A DNA stretch of 64,000 nucleotides from Aquatica leii. Taxonomy: Eukaryota > Arthropoda > Insecta > Coleoptera > Lampyridae. The notes under the pieces are model-generated. The model ran no database searches. It saw only the letters and a list, made by a program, of their open reading frames with translations, and had not been told where the DNA came from. The translations under genes were made by a program, and so were the position numbers. The stretch lies in the NCBI GenBank assembly GCA_035610365.1, contig CM069435.1, positions 8,024,001 to 8,088,000 on the forward strand, written 5' to 3'. Below, piece by piece: positions 22,900 to 34,000 of this stretch. Numbering within the stretch: position 1 is the first letter of the stretch; the number at the start of each line of letters is the position of its first letter.

Positions 22900-24382
22900 G
22901 GAGGTGAAAAGAGCAATAGAAAATTTAAAAAATAACAAAGCAGCCGGAAGTGATAACGTAATTGCGGAGTTCATCAAATCGGAGGTAAAAAACTACATAA
23001 AAAGATATAAGAATTAATAAGTCAAATATGGAGGGAAGAATATATGCCAGAAAAATGGAGAAAAGGAATAATAACAACAATACACAAAAAAGGAGATATG
23101 GAACAGTGTGAGAATTACCGAGGAATACAGCTGTTAAATGTAACCTACAAGATACTCTCAAAATTAATCAAAAATAAATTACAAGAATATGCAGATATTA
23201 AAATAGGAGATTACCAACAAGGATTCAGGCCGGGGAGATCGGATGCAATATATATATTACAACAAATATTGGAAAAAGCTAATGAATATGACATAACACT
23301 ACACATATTATTCATAGACTTCAAGCAAGCATTTGATAAAATAATACGAGCTAATATACCGACAGAAATGAAAAAAATGGAAATACCACAAAAGATAATA
23401 AACTTGGTTAAAATGACATTAGAAGACACAACGGCAGTAGTGAAGGTGGGAAATATAACAACAAAAAGCTTTGAAGTAAAGCAAGAGGATACTCTATCAG
23501 CTTTAATATTTAATATAGTGCTAGACAATGCAATTAAAAGAACAAAAATAGAAGGTACAATAAACGTCAAAAATACACAAATTATTGCTTACGCCGATGA
23601 CGTAGTAATCATAAGCAGAACTAAAATAGGAATGATAGATGCTGCCATAAAAATAGATGAGGAAACAAAAAAAATTGGGTTAAGAATCAACGGAGAGAAA
23701 ACAAAATACTTAAAATATAGTAACAGTAACAATGAAAAATTTATAAAAGTAGGAGATCATAAAATAGAAAGTGTGCAAAAATTCAAATACTTAGGCACCA
23801 TAATATACAACAGAAAAAAAAGATAATGACAAAACCAAATAAAGAATACAAGAAGGATACAGAAGCTACTACGCAAATAAAAAATATATTAACAGTAAAC
23901 ACTTAAGTATAAATGCTAAATTCCAGATTTATAAGACTTTGATAAGACCAGTAGTAGTATATGCGTCAGAGACATGGACAATGACAAAAAAAGAAGAGGA
24001 GGAATTAAGAATTTTTGAAAGAAAAATAATAAGGCAAATTCTAGGACCAATCAACACGGGAGACAACGAATATAGACCAAGAATGAATTTTGAGATAAGA
24101 GACCAAATGAAAAGTGAGGACATCGTTAACTATATAAAATCACATCGAATAAAATGGCTAAGCCACATAATGAGAAAGGATAAAACTAAAACAATAAGAA
24201 TAGTAACCGAATGGAAACCAACAGAAAACAGGAAGAGAGGCAAGTTGAAGATCAGATGGATTGACGATGTTGTAGACGACCTAAAAACGTTAGAAATAAA
24301 AAACTGGAAAGTAAAATGCCATAACAGAACTGAATGGTCTAAAATTGGAGAAGAAGCAAAGACTAGCAAAAAATTAATATAA
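22900..24382 (+). pseudogene. RTE reverse transcriptase and C-terminal region
   Basis: RT motifs lie in the open frame at 23044-23826. QCENYRGIQLLNVTYKILSK is at residues 21-40, LFIDFKQAFDKI (motif A) at about 89-100, and AYADDVVII (motif C) at about 182-190. In motif B the usual Gly of 'RQGD' is Glu (KQEDTLSALIFN). A stop at 23824 and small frame changes up to 23939 precede the C-terminal frame 23939-24382 (YASETWTMTKKEE, then RIKWLSHIMRKD, then RKRGKLKIRWIDDV), which is characteristic of RTE elements. The copy is inactive but young enough to keep long open frames. Confidence 0.8.
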
Positions 24383-24476
24383 TTAAAAGAATAAGACAAT
24401 CGGGTACTAAGCCATCCCAAATAACGGATTAAGTAAGCTGAAAAGCAGACATAACTGCATGCGGTTAAAGTTCTGG

Positions 24477-24477
<1 letters not shown>

Positions 24478-24527
<50 letters not shown>
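24478..24527. repeat. (TA)n microsatellite, RTE 3' tail
   Basis: About 24 TA dinucleotides lie directly before the right-hand target-site duplication. This is the 3' terminal repeat of the RTE insertion. Confidence 0.9.
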
Positions 24528-24532
<5 letters not shown>

Positions 24533-24539
24533 GGATGAA

Positions 24540-25142
24540 AACTTCAATTATAAGTCCCATGCAAATTACATAATGAAGAAAATGTCTAAAAAAATTTATT
24601 TTCTAAATAGAATTAGTAAATATCTTAGCACTTATGTAAAAAGGTTATTCTACAAAAGCATTGTTGAAACACACTTAAATTACTGTACAACGATACTATT
24701 TAATTTAAAACAAAATCAAATATATAAATTACAAATAATACAAAACAGAGCGTTGAGAGCCATATTAAAATGTAGAAAAGAAACTCCCGTAACAATGATG
24801 TTAGATGTACTACAATTATTAAATGTTAATCAAATTATTATATTTAGGACAATGATGTATATACATAAAATAAAACATAAATTATTACCTGGTTATATAA
24901 AAGAAAATGTAGCTTATAATAAGGATATTCATAGTTATGATACCAGACAAAAAAACGACTTTTACGTTAAAAAATGTATGAAAACCAATACTTTTACTAG
25001 CTTATTTTATAAAGGATTGATATACTATAACAACCTGCCTGAAAATATAAAAAATACTAATAATTGTAAAGAATTTAAATCAAAATGTTTTAAATGTATT
25101 CAAAATTTAAGTTTAAACAATGAGTTAGGAATAATTATTTAA
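24540..25142 (+). pseudogene. LINE reverse transcriptase, C-terminal domain
   Basis: About 200 codons are open from the inner junction to the stop. Recognisable blocks are SHANYIMKKMSKKIYFLNRI, VETHLNYCTTILFN, LQIIQNRALRAIL and HSYDTRQKNDFYV. All are common in the thumb/connection region of Jockey- and CR1-group LINEs and lie downstream of the YADD motif. The catalytic part is absent because of 5' truncation. The reading frame contains no lesion over this length, so the insertion may be fairly recent. Confidence 0.75.
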
Positions 25143-25225
25143 GTAACAAATGTACAATTACCATGTATAAAAACTGTATATAAAATAGCGATGCTAAATA
25201 AACTCTATATTATATTATATTATAT

Positions 25226-26700
25226 TAAAATTTTGTCAAATGTTTAAACGGCAATTGCGACCTAACTGGAACAACTAGAAGTGTGCGATTTTTTAAAATT
25301 TGATAAGAAAACCTTCTAAACCATAAAAAAAGGATTTTAGTGCAAATTATTTATAGAAAATTTTGTAAAATGTTTAAAAGGCAATTGCAACCTTACTAAA
25401 ACAGCTAAAAGAGTGCAGTTTTTTGAATAGCAAGATAATAATATTTTCTAAACGTTTTGTAAAGAAAAATTGAGAAAAAACTTTGTAAATTATAAAAAAA
25501 GTGACTTTTATGCAAAGTTTTTACCGAAAATTTTGTCAAATGTTTAAACGGCAACTGGGACCTAACTAGGACAGCCGGAAGTGTGTATTTTTTTTTAATT
25601 TGATAAGAAAACTTTCTAAACCATTTAAAAAAAAATTTTAATGCAAATTATTTATAGAAAATTTTGTAAAATGTTTAAACGGCAATTGCAGCCTTCCTAG
25701 GACAGCTAGAAGAATGCAGTTTTTTTAAATAGCAAGATAATGGTCTTTTCTAAACGTTTTGCAAGAAAAATTGATAAGAAAGCTTTATGAACCATAAAAA
25801 AAAGATTTTAATACAAACTTTCTGCAGCCTTACAAGACAGCTAGAAGGGTGCAGTTTTTTTTATTAGCAAGATAATAATTTTTTCTAAACGTTTTGTAAA
25901 TAAAAATTTAATAAAATTTTGTAAATTATAAAAAAAAGGGATTTTTATGCAATTTTTTTAAAGAAATATTTGTAAAATGTTTAAACGGCAATATCTGCCT
26001 AACTAGGACCGCTAGAAAACTGCAATTCTTTTTAATAGCCACATAATGATCTTTTCTAATCGTTTTGTAAAAATATTAGAAAAAAAAACCCTTATAAATC
26101 ATAAAAACTGCTTCTAATGCAATCTTTTTCAAAAAAAAATTTCGAAAATTTTGTCAAATGTTTAAACGGCAACTGCGGCCTTACTAGGATAGCTAGATGA
26201 GTGCAGTTTTTTGAATAGCAAGATAGTGATCTTTTCTAAATGTTTTGTAAAAAAAATTGATAAGAAAGCCTTATAAACCATAAAAAAGGTGATTTTAATG
26301 CAAACTTTTTGAAAAATAATTTATAAAATGTTTGCAATTGGAACCTAACTAGGTCAGCTAGATTGGTGCAGTTTTTTGAATAGCAACATAATGATTTTTT
26401 CTAAATGTTTTGTAAAAAACAAATTGATAAGAAAGCTTTATGAACCACAAAAAAGTGATTTTAATGCAAATTATTTAAAGAAAATTTTGTAAAATGTTTA
26501 AACGGCAATTGCTAGATTGGTTTAATTTTTTGAATTGCAAGATAATGATCTTTTTTAAACGTTTTTAAAAAAAATTGTTAAGAAAACCTTATAAACCATA
26601 AAAAAGTGATTTTAATGCAAACTTTTTAAATAGAATTATGTAAAATGTTTAAACGGCAATTGCGGACTAACTAGGACAGCTAAAAGAATGCAGTTTTATC
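25226..26700 (+). repeat. satellite array C (most diverged block)
   Basis: About eight degenerate monomers have the same core (TTTAAACGGCAATTGC, then ACAGCTAGAA..GTGCAGTTTTTT). Spacing is irregular and several copies are truncated. One monomer near 25.38-25.55 kb closely repeats a block at 21.24-21.42 kb, showing that arrays B and C were continuous before the LINE insertion. Confidence 0.85.
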
Positions 26701-26949
26701 TCGTGCTGTAGGATATTTAAGCTTTGTCAATATAACGATGTCAGCCTTAAACGCTTAAAAACTTTCCACAGATCTTTGAACCCGAATTTTTATTTAGGCT
26801 TGATACACTTGTTGAAGATGAGCTTTTCCATATACCGATTTCTAAACATGAAATTAAGAGTTCGTACTTTTCTTGGATATGGTCAGGAACAGTTTAGAAA
26901 ATTTCAAACGCTTTTCCACGTAAAGCCACTATTAAAGTCGTCACTTTCT

Positions 26950-27560
26950 GTTTGTTTCTCCAACTATTAACTATAGCTTTATAGAACTATAGAACTTTGC
27001 CATCAAAATTTGTTTACTGTAAGAATTAATTTGATTTATTTTTTCTTTTAGCAGCTTCCTGCTGTCATTTTAATTGTGTCATTCAATCCCATTTGTCCGT
27101 TTTCTAAAACATCGCATATTTCTTCTTTTAAATTTAACTTCTGGTTTTGCTCGAGTTTCCTTTTGAACGGTTATAATCTGGCTTTCGATGCTAACCAATA
27201 TTTGTTCTTCAATAGTTTTTATTTGACTTTCAATGTTCGTTCGTATTTCTTATTTTAAATTTTTAGAATTTTTCAACAATTTTCTTTACATTTCCTGAGT
27301 ATTGTCATCAGTTTTTCTAATAAGGCTACCAAAATCTATTAATTCGGTAATTTCAAACAAACACAAATCAACGACACTTCCGTTTTATTCCAAATTTTCG
27401 CGAAGCCGTTGTTGTAACACAAATTTAATACCGCTTATTTCTAAATCACGTTCTTCTAGTTCTCTTTTTAGATCCGCGACTTTTGAATCACAAAGTTTTT
27501 TTTCGCCATTGTTCGTTTACTTGTTATTTTTATTTTTAGCCCTAAATTTTAAGATCGACC
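26950..27560 (-). pseudogene. LTR-retrotransposon gag N-terminal remnant with SAP-like motif
   Basis: On the - strand around 27385-27480 there is an open stretch, VADLKRELEERDLEISGIKF then LQQRLRENLE. This is the helix-turn-helix pattern of a SAP domain, as found at the N-terminus of some insect gypsy gags. Downstream, at 26.98-27.35 kb on the - strand, coiled-coil-like pieces follow in shifting frames (IESQIKTIEEQILVSIESQI). They resemble the gag coiled coil of the element at 52.2 kb. There are stops and frameshifts throughout. The region 27.6-27.92 kb, upstream on the same strand, may be its LTR (TATAAATA near 27674), but its ends could not be set. Confidence 0.45.
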
Positions 27561-27966
27561 GATTTTTTATTAATTAAATACACAGGTTTAACAAACTGGA
27601 ACAGTCTAATACACAGAGAGACGAAACGCGAAATAAAACAACTTAAAAGTAATTTATGCTTGACTATCACTCGATATTTATAAGCACTGACGCAGCTTTA
27701 TGTATCTTAGCACACTCTTTAAAAACTTTATTTGTTTAGGCTGACACAGTGTTAACATTTCAGACTTCTGGCTAGATTCGATTAGACTGACTTTCAGATC
27801 TTTTCGGACAACTTTATATTCTTACTTTATTTGATCTAGAACATTTCATCTTTTTGTGACAATCTCTGGAAGTTTCCAAATACTTCGCCGGAAACGCTTC
27901 AGGAACTAACTTGGCGGTGAAATTATTAAAGCTTGGCTATTACTAATAAAAAAACAGTGTGAAAAG

Positions 27967-27972
27967 TTTATT
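27967..27972 (-). terminator. polyadenylation signal of IFT172
   Basis: An AATAAA hexamer on the - strand lies about 48 bp downstream of the IFT172 stop codon. Confidence 0.6.
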
Positions 27973-28019
27973 TACGTGTAAATAACTACAAAAATATGCA
28001 TTTTTAATTTGCAACATGT

Positions 28020-31000
28020 CTATTTGCTAACCATCCCGCACCACTGCAAGATAAAAGAAATAATATTAGAAACGTTAGAGTCGGGCGAAATCTTCGCTGC
28101 CATATTTAGTTTAGACCACGCATCTTTATTAACTTTAAACTGAGAATTCTGAAAAGACACTGCTTGATCTACGATTGGGTAGCCCGACACTATACAAGGT
28201 AAATCACTAATTTCCAGAGTGGATTCATACACATCTCTATAATCCATAGGTAACGTCTAGAACAGTTTTATGATTATGCAATCGACTATTATGAGTTTAA
28301 AGCGTACTTGATCGACGTTTTGATCCATACTAACGGTCAAAACCCATTCTCTAATATTTTCGTGCGCTTGCTGTTCATCTCTTAAATATAAATCAGTTGG
28401 TAGCGGGATGTTTGAAGGAAAATCTGTTTGTATTAAGTCCGAATGATCAACTAACTGTCCTTCGCCATCTTCTATAGCCTCACAAATGTCTAAATAATGA
28501 TTAAGAAAAACAAAAGCTTCTGATAAACGACCATCTTCTCTTAAGTCTACGCCTGTAAATGCACAATTTATATATAAAAAAATAAAAGTTCAAGCTACAC
28601 GTACCGGCTTCGTAAAATGCTTTATCAGCTGGAATAATATCAGAGTATCTTAACAAAGCTACTGATATTTTCAGGGCAATATGTTTTAAAGTCGACACTT
28701 GCCGGCAAGCTGTTCTAGTTGCGTAAAAATGTGTAATGAGTAGCAACGTCTGAAAGTGAGCTTTGCTTTGCACCGGAATGTCAACAGCGCTATGAAGGTT
28801 AATATTCTACAAAACTGCATCAATAAATGATTTACAAAATCTAGAATAAATACCAAATCGTATAGCACTTGTCTTAAATCAACCCACGTTTCGAATTGGT
28901 TAGGTTCTGACAGACCTGGTTGAGCAAAAACGTCTGTGGCAATTTTTGTGTAGATGTTAAAATTTTGTGCAATCGCCGGAGCTCCGTGAGTTCTATATAA
29001 ACTCATCGCCTCAACAGTAAATCCATTTTTTAATAAATGAGACGCGTACAGAGCTACGTACTTGTGTAAAACGGGGAAGCTGTGATTTTTTGCCTTTTCG
29101 ATACATCGTAGCCACTGTCCTTGTTCCGCCAACAAATCAAGAGCACCAATTATATCTGTAAATACCTGGTACAAATTTGCCAGAAAAAAATTTACCTTAC
29201 CAATATCGGCCAGTTGTTCCACGTTGCCTTCTTGTAACAACCTCTCTTTATATTTACTCTCAATATAATTTTCATAGGCTGGGTCCAGTTGTTTAGCTAA
29301 TTTTTTAGCTTTTTCCCAATCTTCCGTTAACACAAAACAGTCGAGCGCTTCTTTCATAAGATCGCAATTTATGTATAACTGAGCTGCGGCTTCTTGTTCG
29401 CCAATTTCAATCAATCTAGGACCTAAAACTCTAGTTATGTCTAAAGCTTCTTGTTCGTAAAGAAATTTATTGAGCATGTCGGCTGCACGTAGAAGCGCCC
29501 GTTTAACGACCGAGGAGTCAGCGTTGTTGTTATTTACTTGTAATAAACAATCAATGGCTTGTCTGTGCTGACCAGCAACCGCCCACTCATTGGCTTGCGT
29601 GAGAAGAGCTTCTAATGACACATCCGTATTTTTGTTATAGTTGTTACTCATATATTCTGTTTGCAACGATGGAAGAAGAGATGGTAAATAATCCTTGCAA
29701 ACGCGCAAAGCATCTACCCACATTTCTGCAAACTTCATAATCAGTTAAATAAGTTGTAAAACAACGACCTACCTTCGTTTTTATATTTTTGTACAATAGC
29801 TTCGGGCATTTGGGCTTTGAGTAGCAAAGATTCAAATTCTGGAAATTGTTTATCGTTAAAACACTGTACTGCTTGCGCTTGCAAAACTTCCACAACAGAA
29901 TCAGGTTCGTGAATTTCAGCAACTCTTAACGCGTTTATCCAATTTTGACTGTGTGTGTACATCAGTATTGCTTCTTTTGGTTTCCCAGCTAGAATAAATT
30001 CAGCCTCGGCTTCGGAAAATTTTCCGTCATCTTCAAGAGCGATAGCATATTTATAATGCACGTCGATTGTCTGAAAAACATTATGCAACTGATACCATTA
30101 ACGCTTTAAATAATACCTTAGATGTTAAGCTTTTACATAATTGAAAAGCAAAGTCGAATTGATAGGTTTCGCAAGCGTAATCGACGCAGCTTTCTAATAG
30201 CCCAAATTTGTTTAGTAGTTTTATCGCCGATTCGATAGATAAAGTGCGTGCCCATAAAAACGCTACTTGATTTGCAGCGGCGTGTCCTCCATTTTGTTTA
30301 GCGACGCGATACGCCTCTTCCCACATTGATAATGTTCTATACATGTTCATGGCGGCTTTCCAGTCACCTGCAGCTAAATAATGAACCTCAGCTGATCGGT
30401 GTTTGCCTTGAGATTCAAGCTGTTGTCCAAGATGTAAATGAGTAGTTTGGACCAAGTCTGGGTGAAACCTTTCTACAAGACGAATCTAGTGACAGTTTGT
30501 TATGGTCTACTCTTTATCTATTAAAATTCGATTACCATATTGTCGTATTGATCCACGCGTTTGTACATAGCGATTGCCATATCCGGTGCGTCAACGGACA
30601 AATACAGCTTTTCGGCGTCGCGGAATTTCCCAGCTTCTTCTAACTGTTCGGCTTGTTTCAAATACATTTCCGACACTTCGCTTTTATCTAGAAATCTTGA
30701 AGCTAAGTTGTACGCTTTTTCCCATTGACCGGATTCGTTGTACATTTCCGCTGCTTCTTTATACATGCCAGCTGTTACGTACATTTTCTCAGCAGTGGCA
30801 TAGTCCTATTTTAACGCATACTGTTTAAATCACGAGGTGCTGATTAAAATACTTTACCCTGGTACTAGCAAAATGTTTCCCAATTATTTGATAATATTTT
30901 GAGTTGGACTCAACATCACCTAAAACTTGTACAATGTGTACGGCTTTTTTCCATTGCCGTGCACCTATAGCTGCGTCTAAAGCTTTTCGAGTGCGTCCCG

Positions 31001-34000
31001 CTTCTATATAGTGGTTGATAGCGGCGTCCATTTGCTTGTTTTCGTACAAACTATCTCCCCACTCTTCTTCTAATTGTACGACTTTTTCTGGGTCAACGGA
31101 ACGTGCCAAGGCAACTGCTTTGCTCCATATTTTTCCTAAAACTCCAAAATAAAGAAAGAAAAGAAATTAGAGAAAATACCTTTTTTGTAGCACTCTAAAG
31201 CAAGATTGGGTTTTTGCAGCTTTTCGTATATTTCCGCCGAGTTCTCATATAATTCATGTTTCAGTAAAATTTTCAAGACGTTTGTAACTAAAGTATCATC
31301 GTTTAGTAAATCTTTGTGTTGAAGTAGTAAAGCAGATGCCCGAACAAAACAATTGGATTTCAGATACAGAGTCATTGCTTTCTCGTGGTTTCCTTGTTTT
31401 TCAAAGATTTGTCCGGCTTTTTCATTTTGTCCCGTGCGTAATAACAACTCCATGTAGTCGTCTTTAAGTTCGTCGAGTTTGCTGTACCCTCTTTGTTCGG
31501 CCAGTCTAAAAACTTATGTTTAAGTTAATAAAATCTAAAAATTAAAGTGTACCTGATTGCTTCGTCCCATTTGTATAACGATTTATACATTTCTAAAGCT
31601 CCTTCAATATTGCCTTGCTCTAAATATATGTTTTCCGCCGTCTCTAAATCTCCTCCTAAAATAGACAAACGTACCCAAACTTCAGAGCAGTTGTTAAAAT
31701 TGTCATTTTGTTTTTTAGCAAAGTCCTCTCCGATTCGAGTAGTTTCTTGAAGAAAGAAAGACGTAGCAACGTCGCTCAACGCGGCAAAGCACCTTTCTGC
31801 TAAGACTAAGTTTTGTTGTTTTAACGCAATATTAGATAAATTATGCCACATCGCTTCAGCTTCACCAGTGTTTTCTATGTTTTCTAAAAATAAAACTGCT
31901 CGACCGTAGTCGGTATCGTGTATCGCAGTACCTAGAAATTTAAGTTGTAATCGGTGAGAATTACTTCGTTTAGTGCTAACCAAATTCAACCAAACTTTCG
32001 TCTAGTTCAACGTTATGTGTATTATGACCATCCACAATAACCGCTTCAGTTTTTCCGTTGCTTCTCAAAATGTCCACGACGTCTCCTTGAACGTTTAAAA
32101 CAGTAGGATGCTCAGGTACGTCTATATTGTACCAAACTGCTAAGCTATTGCTGGCTTGCGCAACTGCCACATCACTATCTTCAACCCACTGAACGAAACT
32201 AACTCCGCTGAATATACATTTCTTCTCGGATTTGAGGACATCGACTAACAGTAATCTGTAATCGGTGCATTAAGCTTCGCTTCTTCACTATTATAGATAT
32301 ACCTTTGCTTTTTATCCCTAAAGAGCAGCCGATGTCCAGTTTCACTCAACTCCAACCAATCAATTTTTGAGTCATGACTAATTTGCGTCAAAACCGATCC
32401 CGTTACAAGATTGAGAATGCAAACTGTTTTCAAATCCAATAAATACGCAAGTTTTTTATTGTCCACGGTCAATTTTCGCTCATTTAACCGAACGCTAATT
32501 ACGTGTGGATTAACAAATTCTGTTCTAACTGAACACAAAACCTCGTTGACTCCATATTCAATTAAAGATAATTCTCCAGCATTGAACACCAAACAGACGT
32601 TTGGATTGTCAAAATAATATTTTTCGTTTTGGCCGGTATCACTCCAACTAACTTCGCTGATTTTGTCGCGTTCCAAATCACCGACAAATAAAGTTTCGTC
32701 AGTTCGTGCAACAACGTATCGATCTTTTCCCATAATTTTTACGTCCTGGACTTCTCGACCTAAACTCGATTGCAAAATCACTCCTCCGCCCTCTTTATTT
32801 AAAGGTTTGATTAGTACTTGATTTGGACCAACGTAAGTAACTTCAAATTTATCCTTCCAGACGGTTCGTTTTAATACTAAAAAAATCAGGTAATCTTAGT
32901 TGATCAAAAACGTTCAAAATACCAGTTTCAAATAAGTAAACCGCTCCACATAACGTGCCGCATGATACACGAGATCCATCTTTTTTCCAAGCGAGTGCAG
33001 TTATAGAGTAAATGTTCGCTATTTCTTTTGATGCAGCTTCATCCCAGATGGATTTTCTCGAGTTCCAAGAAAAAACTCGTATTCGGTCAAAACTTCCAAT
33101 AACAACTGCCTATAATGTGTCTTATTTTGACTATTATTGGTGTTATGATGAACGTACCTGTCCACTGGGACTACAAGCAGCTTTCGTAAACTCGTGTTCC
33201 GAAGTATCTTTTGTGTAATCAAATTGTTTAATTACTTTTCCTTGACTGTTGTACACAACAATCCGTTTGTCGCAACCACCAGCTATAATTTGTCCTTGGG
33301 TCCATGCTAAAGCGCACGGTGGAACAGAATGCGTCAGTATTCGTCCACTGGTTTCTCGTTCGCTGTGCTCGTTGCTGACGTAATATCTTATAATGTTTCC
33401 GTCAACGTGACCTGACAGAAAACCAGTTCCTTTTGAGTTTGGTACTAGCGAAACTACCAAGCTATCGGACGAATATAATGTTTGGGATTTGCTGGATTTT
33501 AAGTTTAGTGCGCGCACTTTCCCATCTGTTAATCCAGATATTAATATGCCGGATGACAGCCATGCGAGGCATATCACTGGATAGTCTTGTGAAAACTTAT
33601 TTGTTATTGCCTAGAAAACAGTCTTGAATCAAAATAAAACTTGTATTAAGTTAATTAGTTTAAATGGTTTATTGTCTATTGGCTACAATTACGAATCGCA
33701 AAGGTAGGGAAGACTAGGGAGACTTTAGACAAAGGAGGAATGAGACATTGCGTTTAACACTCAAAATAGACTAAGTAGTGCCACTTACTGTATGATAACT
33801 CTTTAAACGATAGTTTTCATACAATGCAACGGAATAACAGACAGCCGTTTACAAATCATTTCTACAGATACAAGTGTGCAAAGATGCTTGAAAGTAAAAT
33901 TTTCCCACGAGTGATTTTTAAGGACTAGATGGTGCATTCACAAAAGTGGTAGAGCTGCTTAGCCCAGTGCGTGGGCGAATGCAGAAAATGTTGTTTTCCT

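Larger units (their letters stand above)
21895..24525 (+). mobile_element. RTE-type LINE, 5' truncated, with (TA)n tail
   Basis: The element starts inside the endonuclease and ends in a (TA)n run at about 24478-24526. It is flanked by the 14-bp direct repeat TAATATTGGATGAA (21881-21894 and 24526-24539), a clear target-site duplication. It contains endonuclease, reverse transcriptase and the RTE C-terminal region, interrupted by stops. Confidence 0.85.
21863..25225 (+). mobile_element. outer LINE fragment (RT C-terminal part), split by an RTE insertion
   Basis: A short piece (21863-21894) codes KYLGVILDE, a typical segment after LINE RT motif C. The same reading frame resumes exactly at 24526 with ILDENFNYKS and continues for about 200 residues to a stop near 25142. 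The 3' end has short TATTA repeats (25205-25225), after which satellite resumes. It is a 5'-truncated Jockey/CR1-type LINE that inserted into the satellite first and was then hit by the RTE element. Confidence 0.8.

Noticed and set aside
7331..26700. Regular direct repeats as a possible CRISPR array
   Set aside because: The repeats are contiguous 160-182 bp monomers with no unique spacers, in a eukaryotic context; they are a satellite.
33433..33627. Frames antisense to IFT172 exons (also 31547-31750, 32411-32617, 30574-30828)
   Set aside because: They are shadows of the well-supported IFT172 exons on the other strand.
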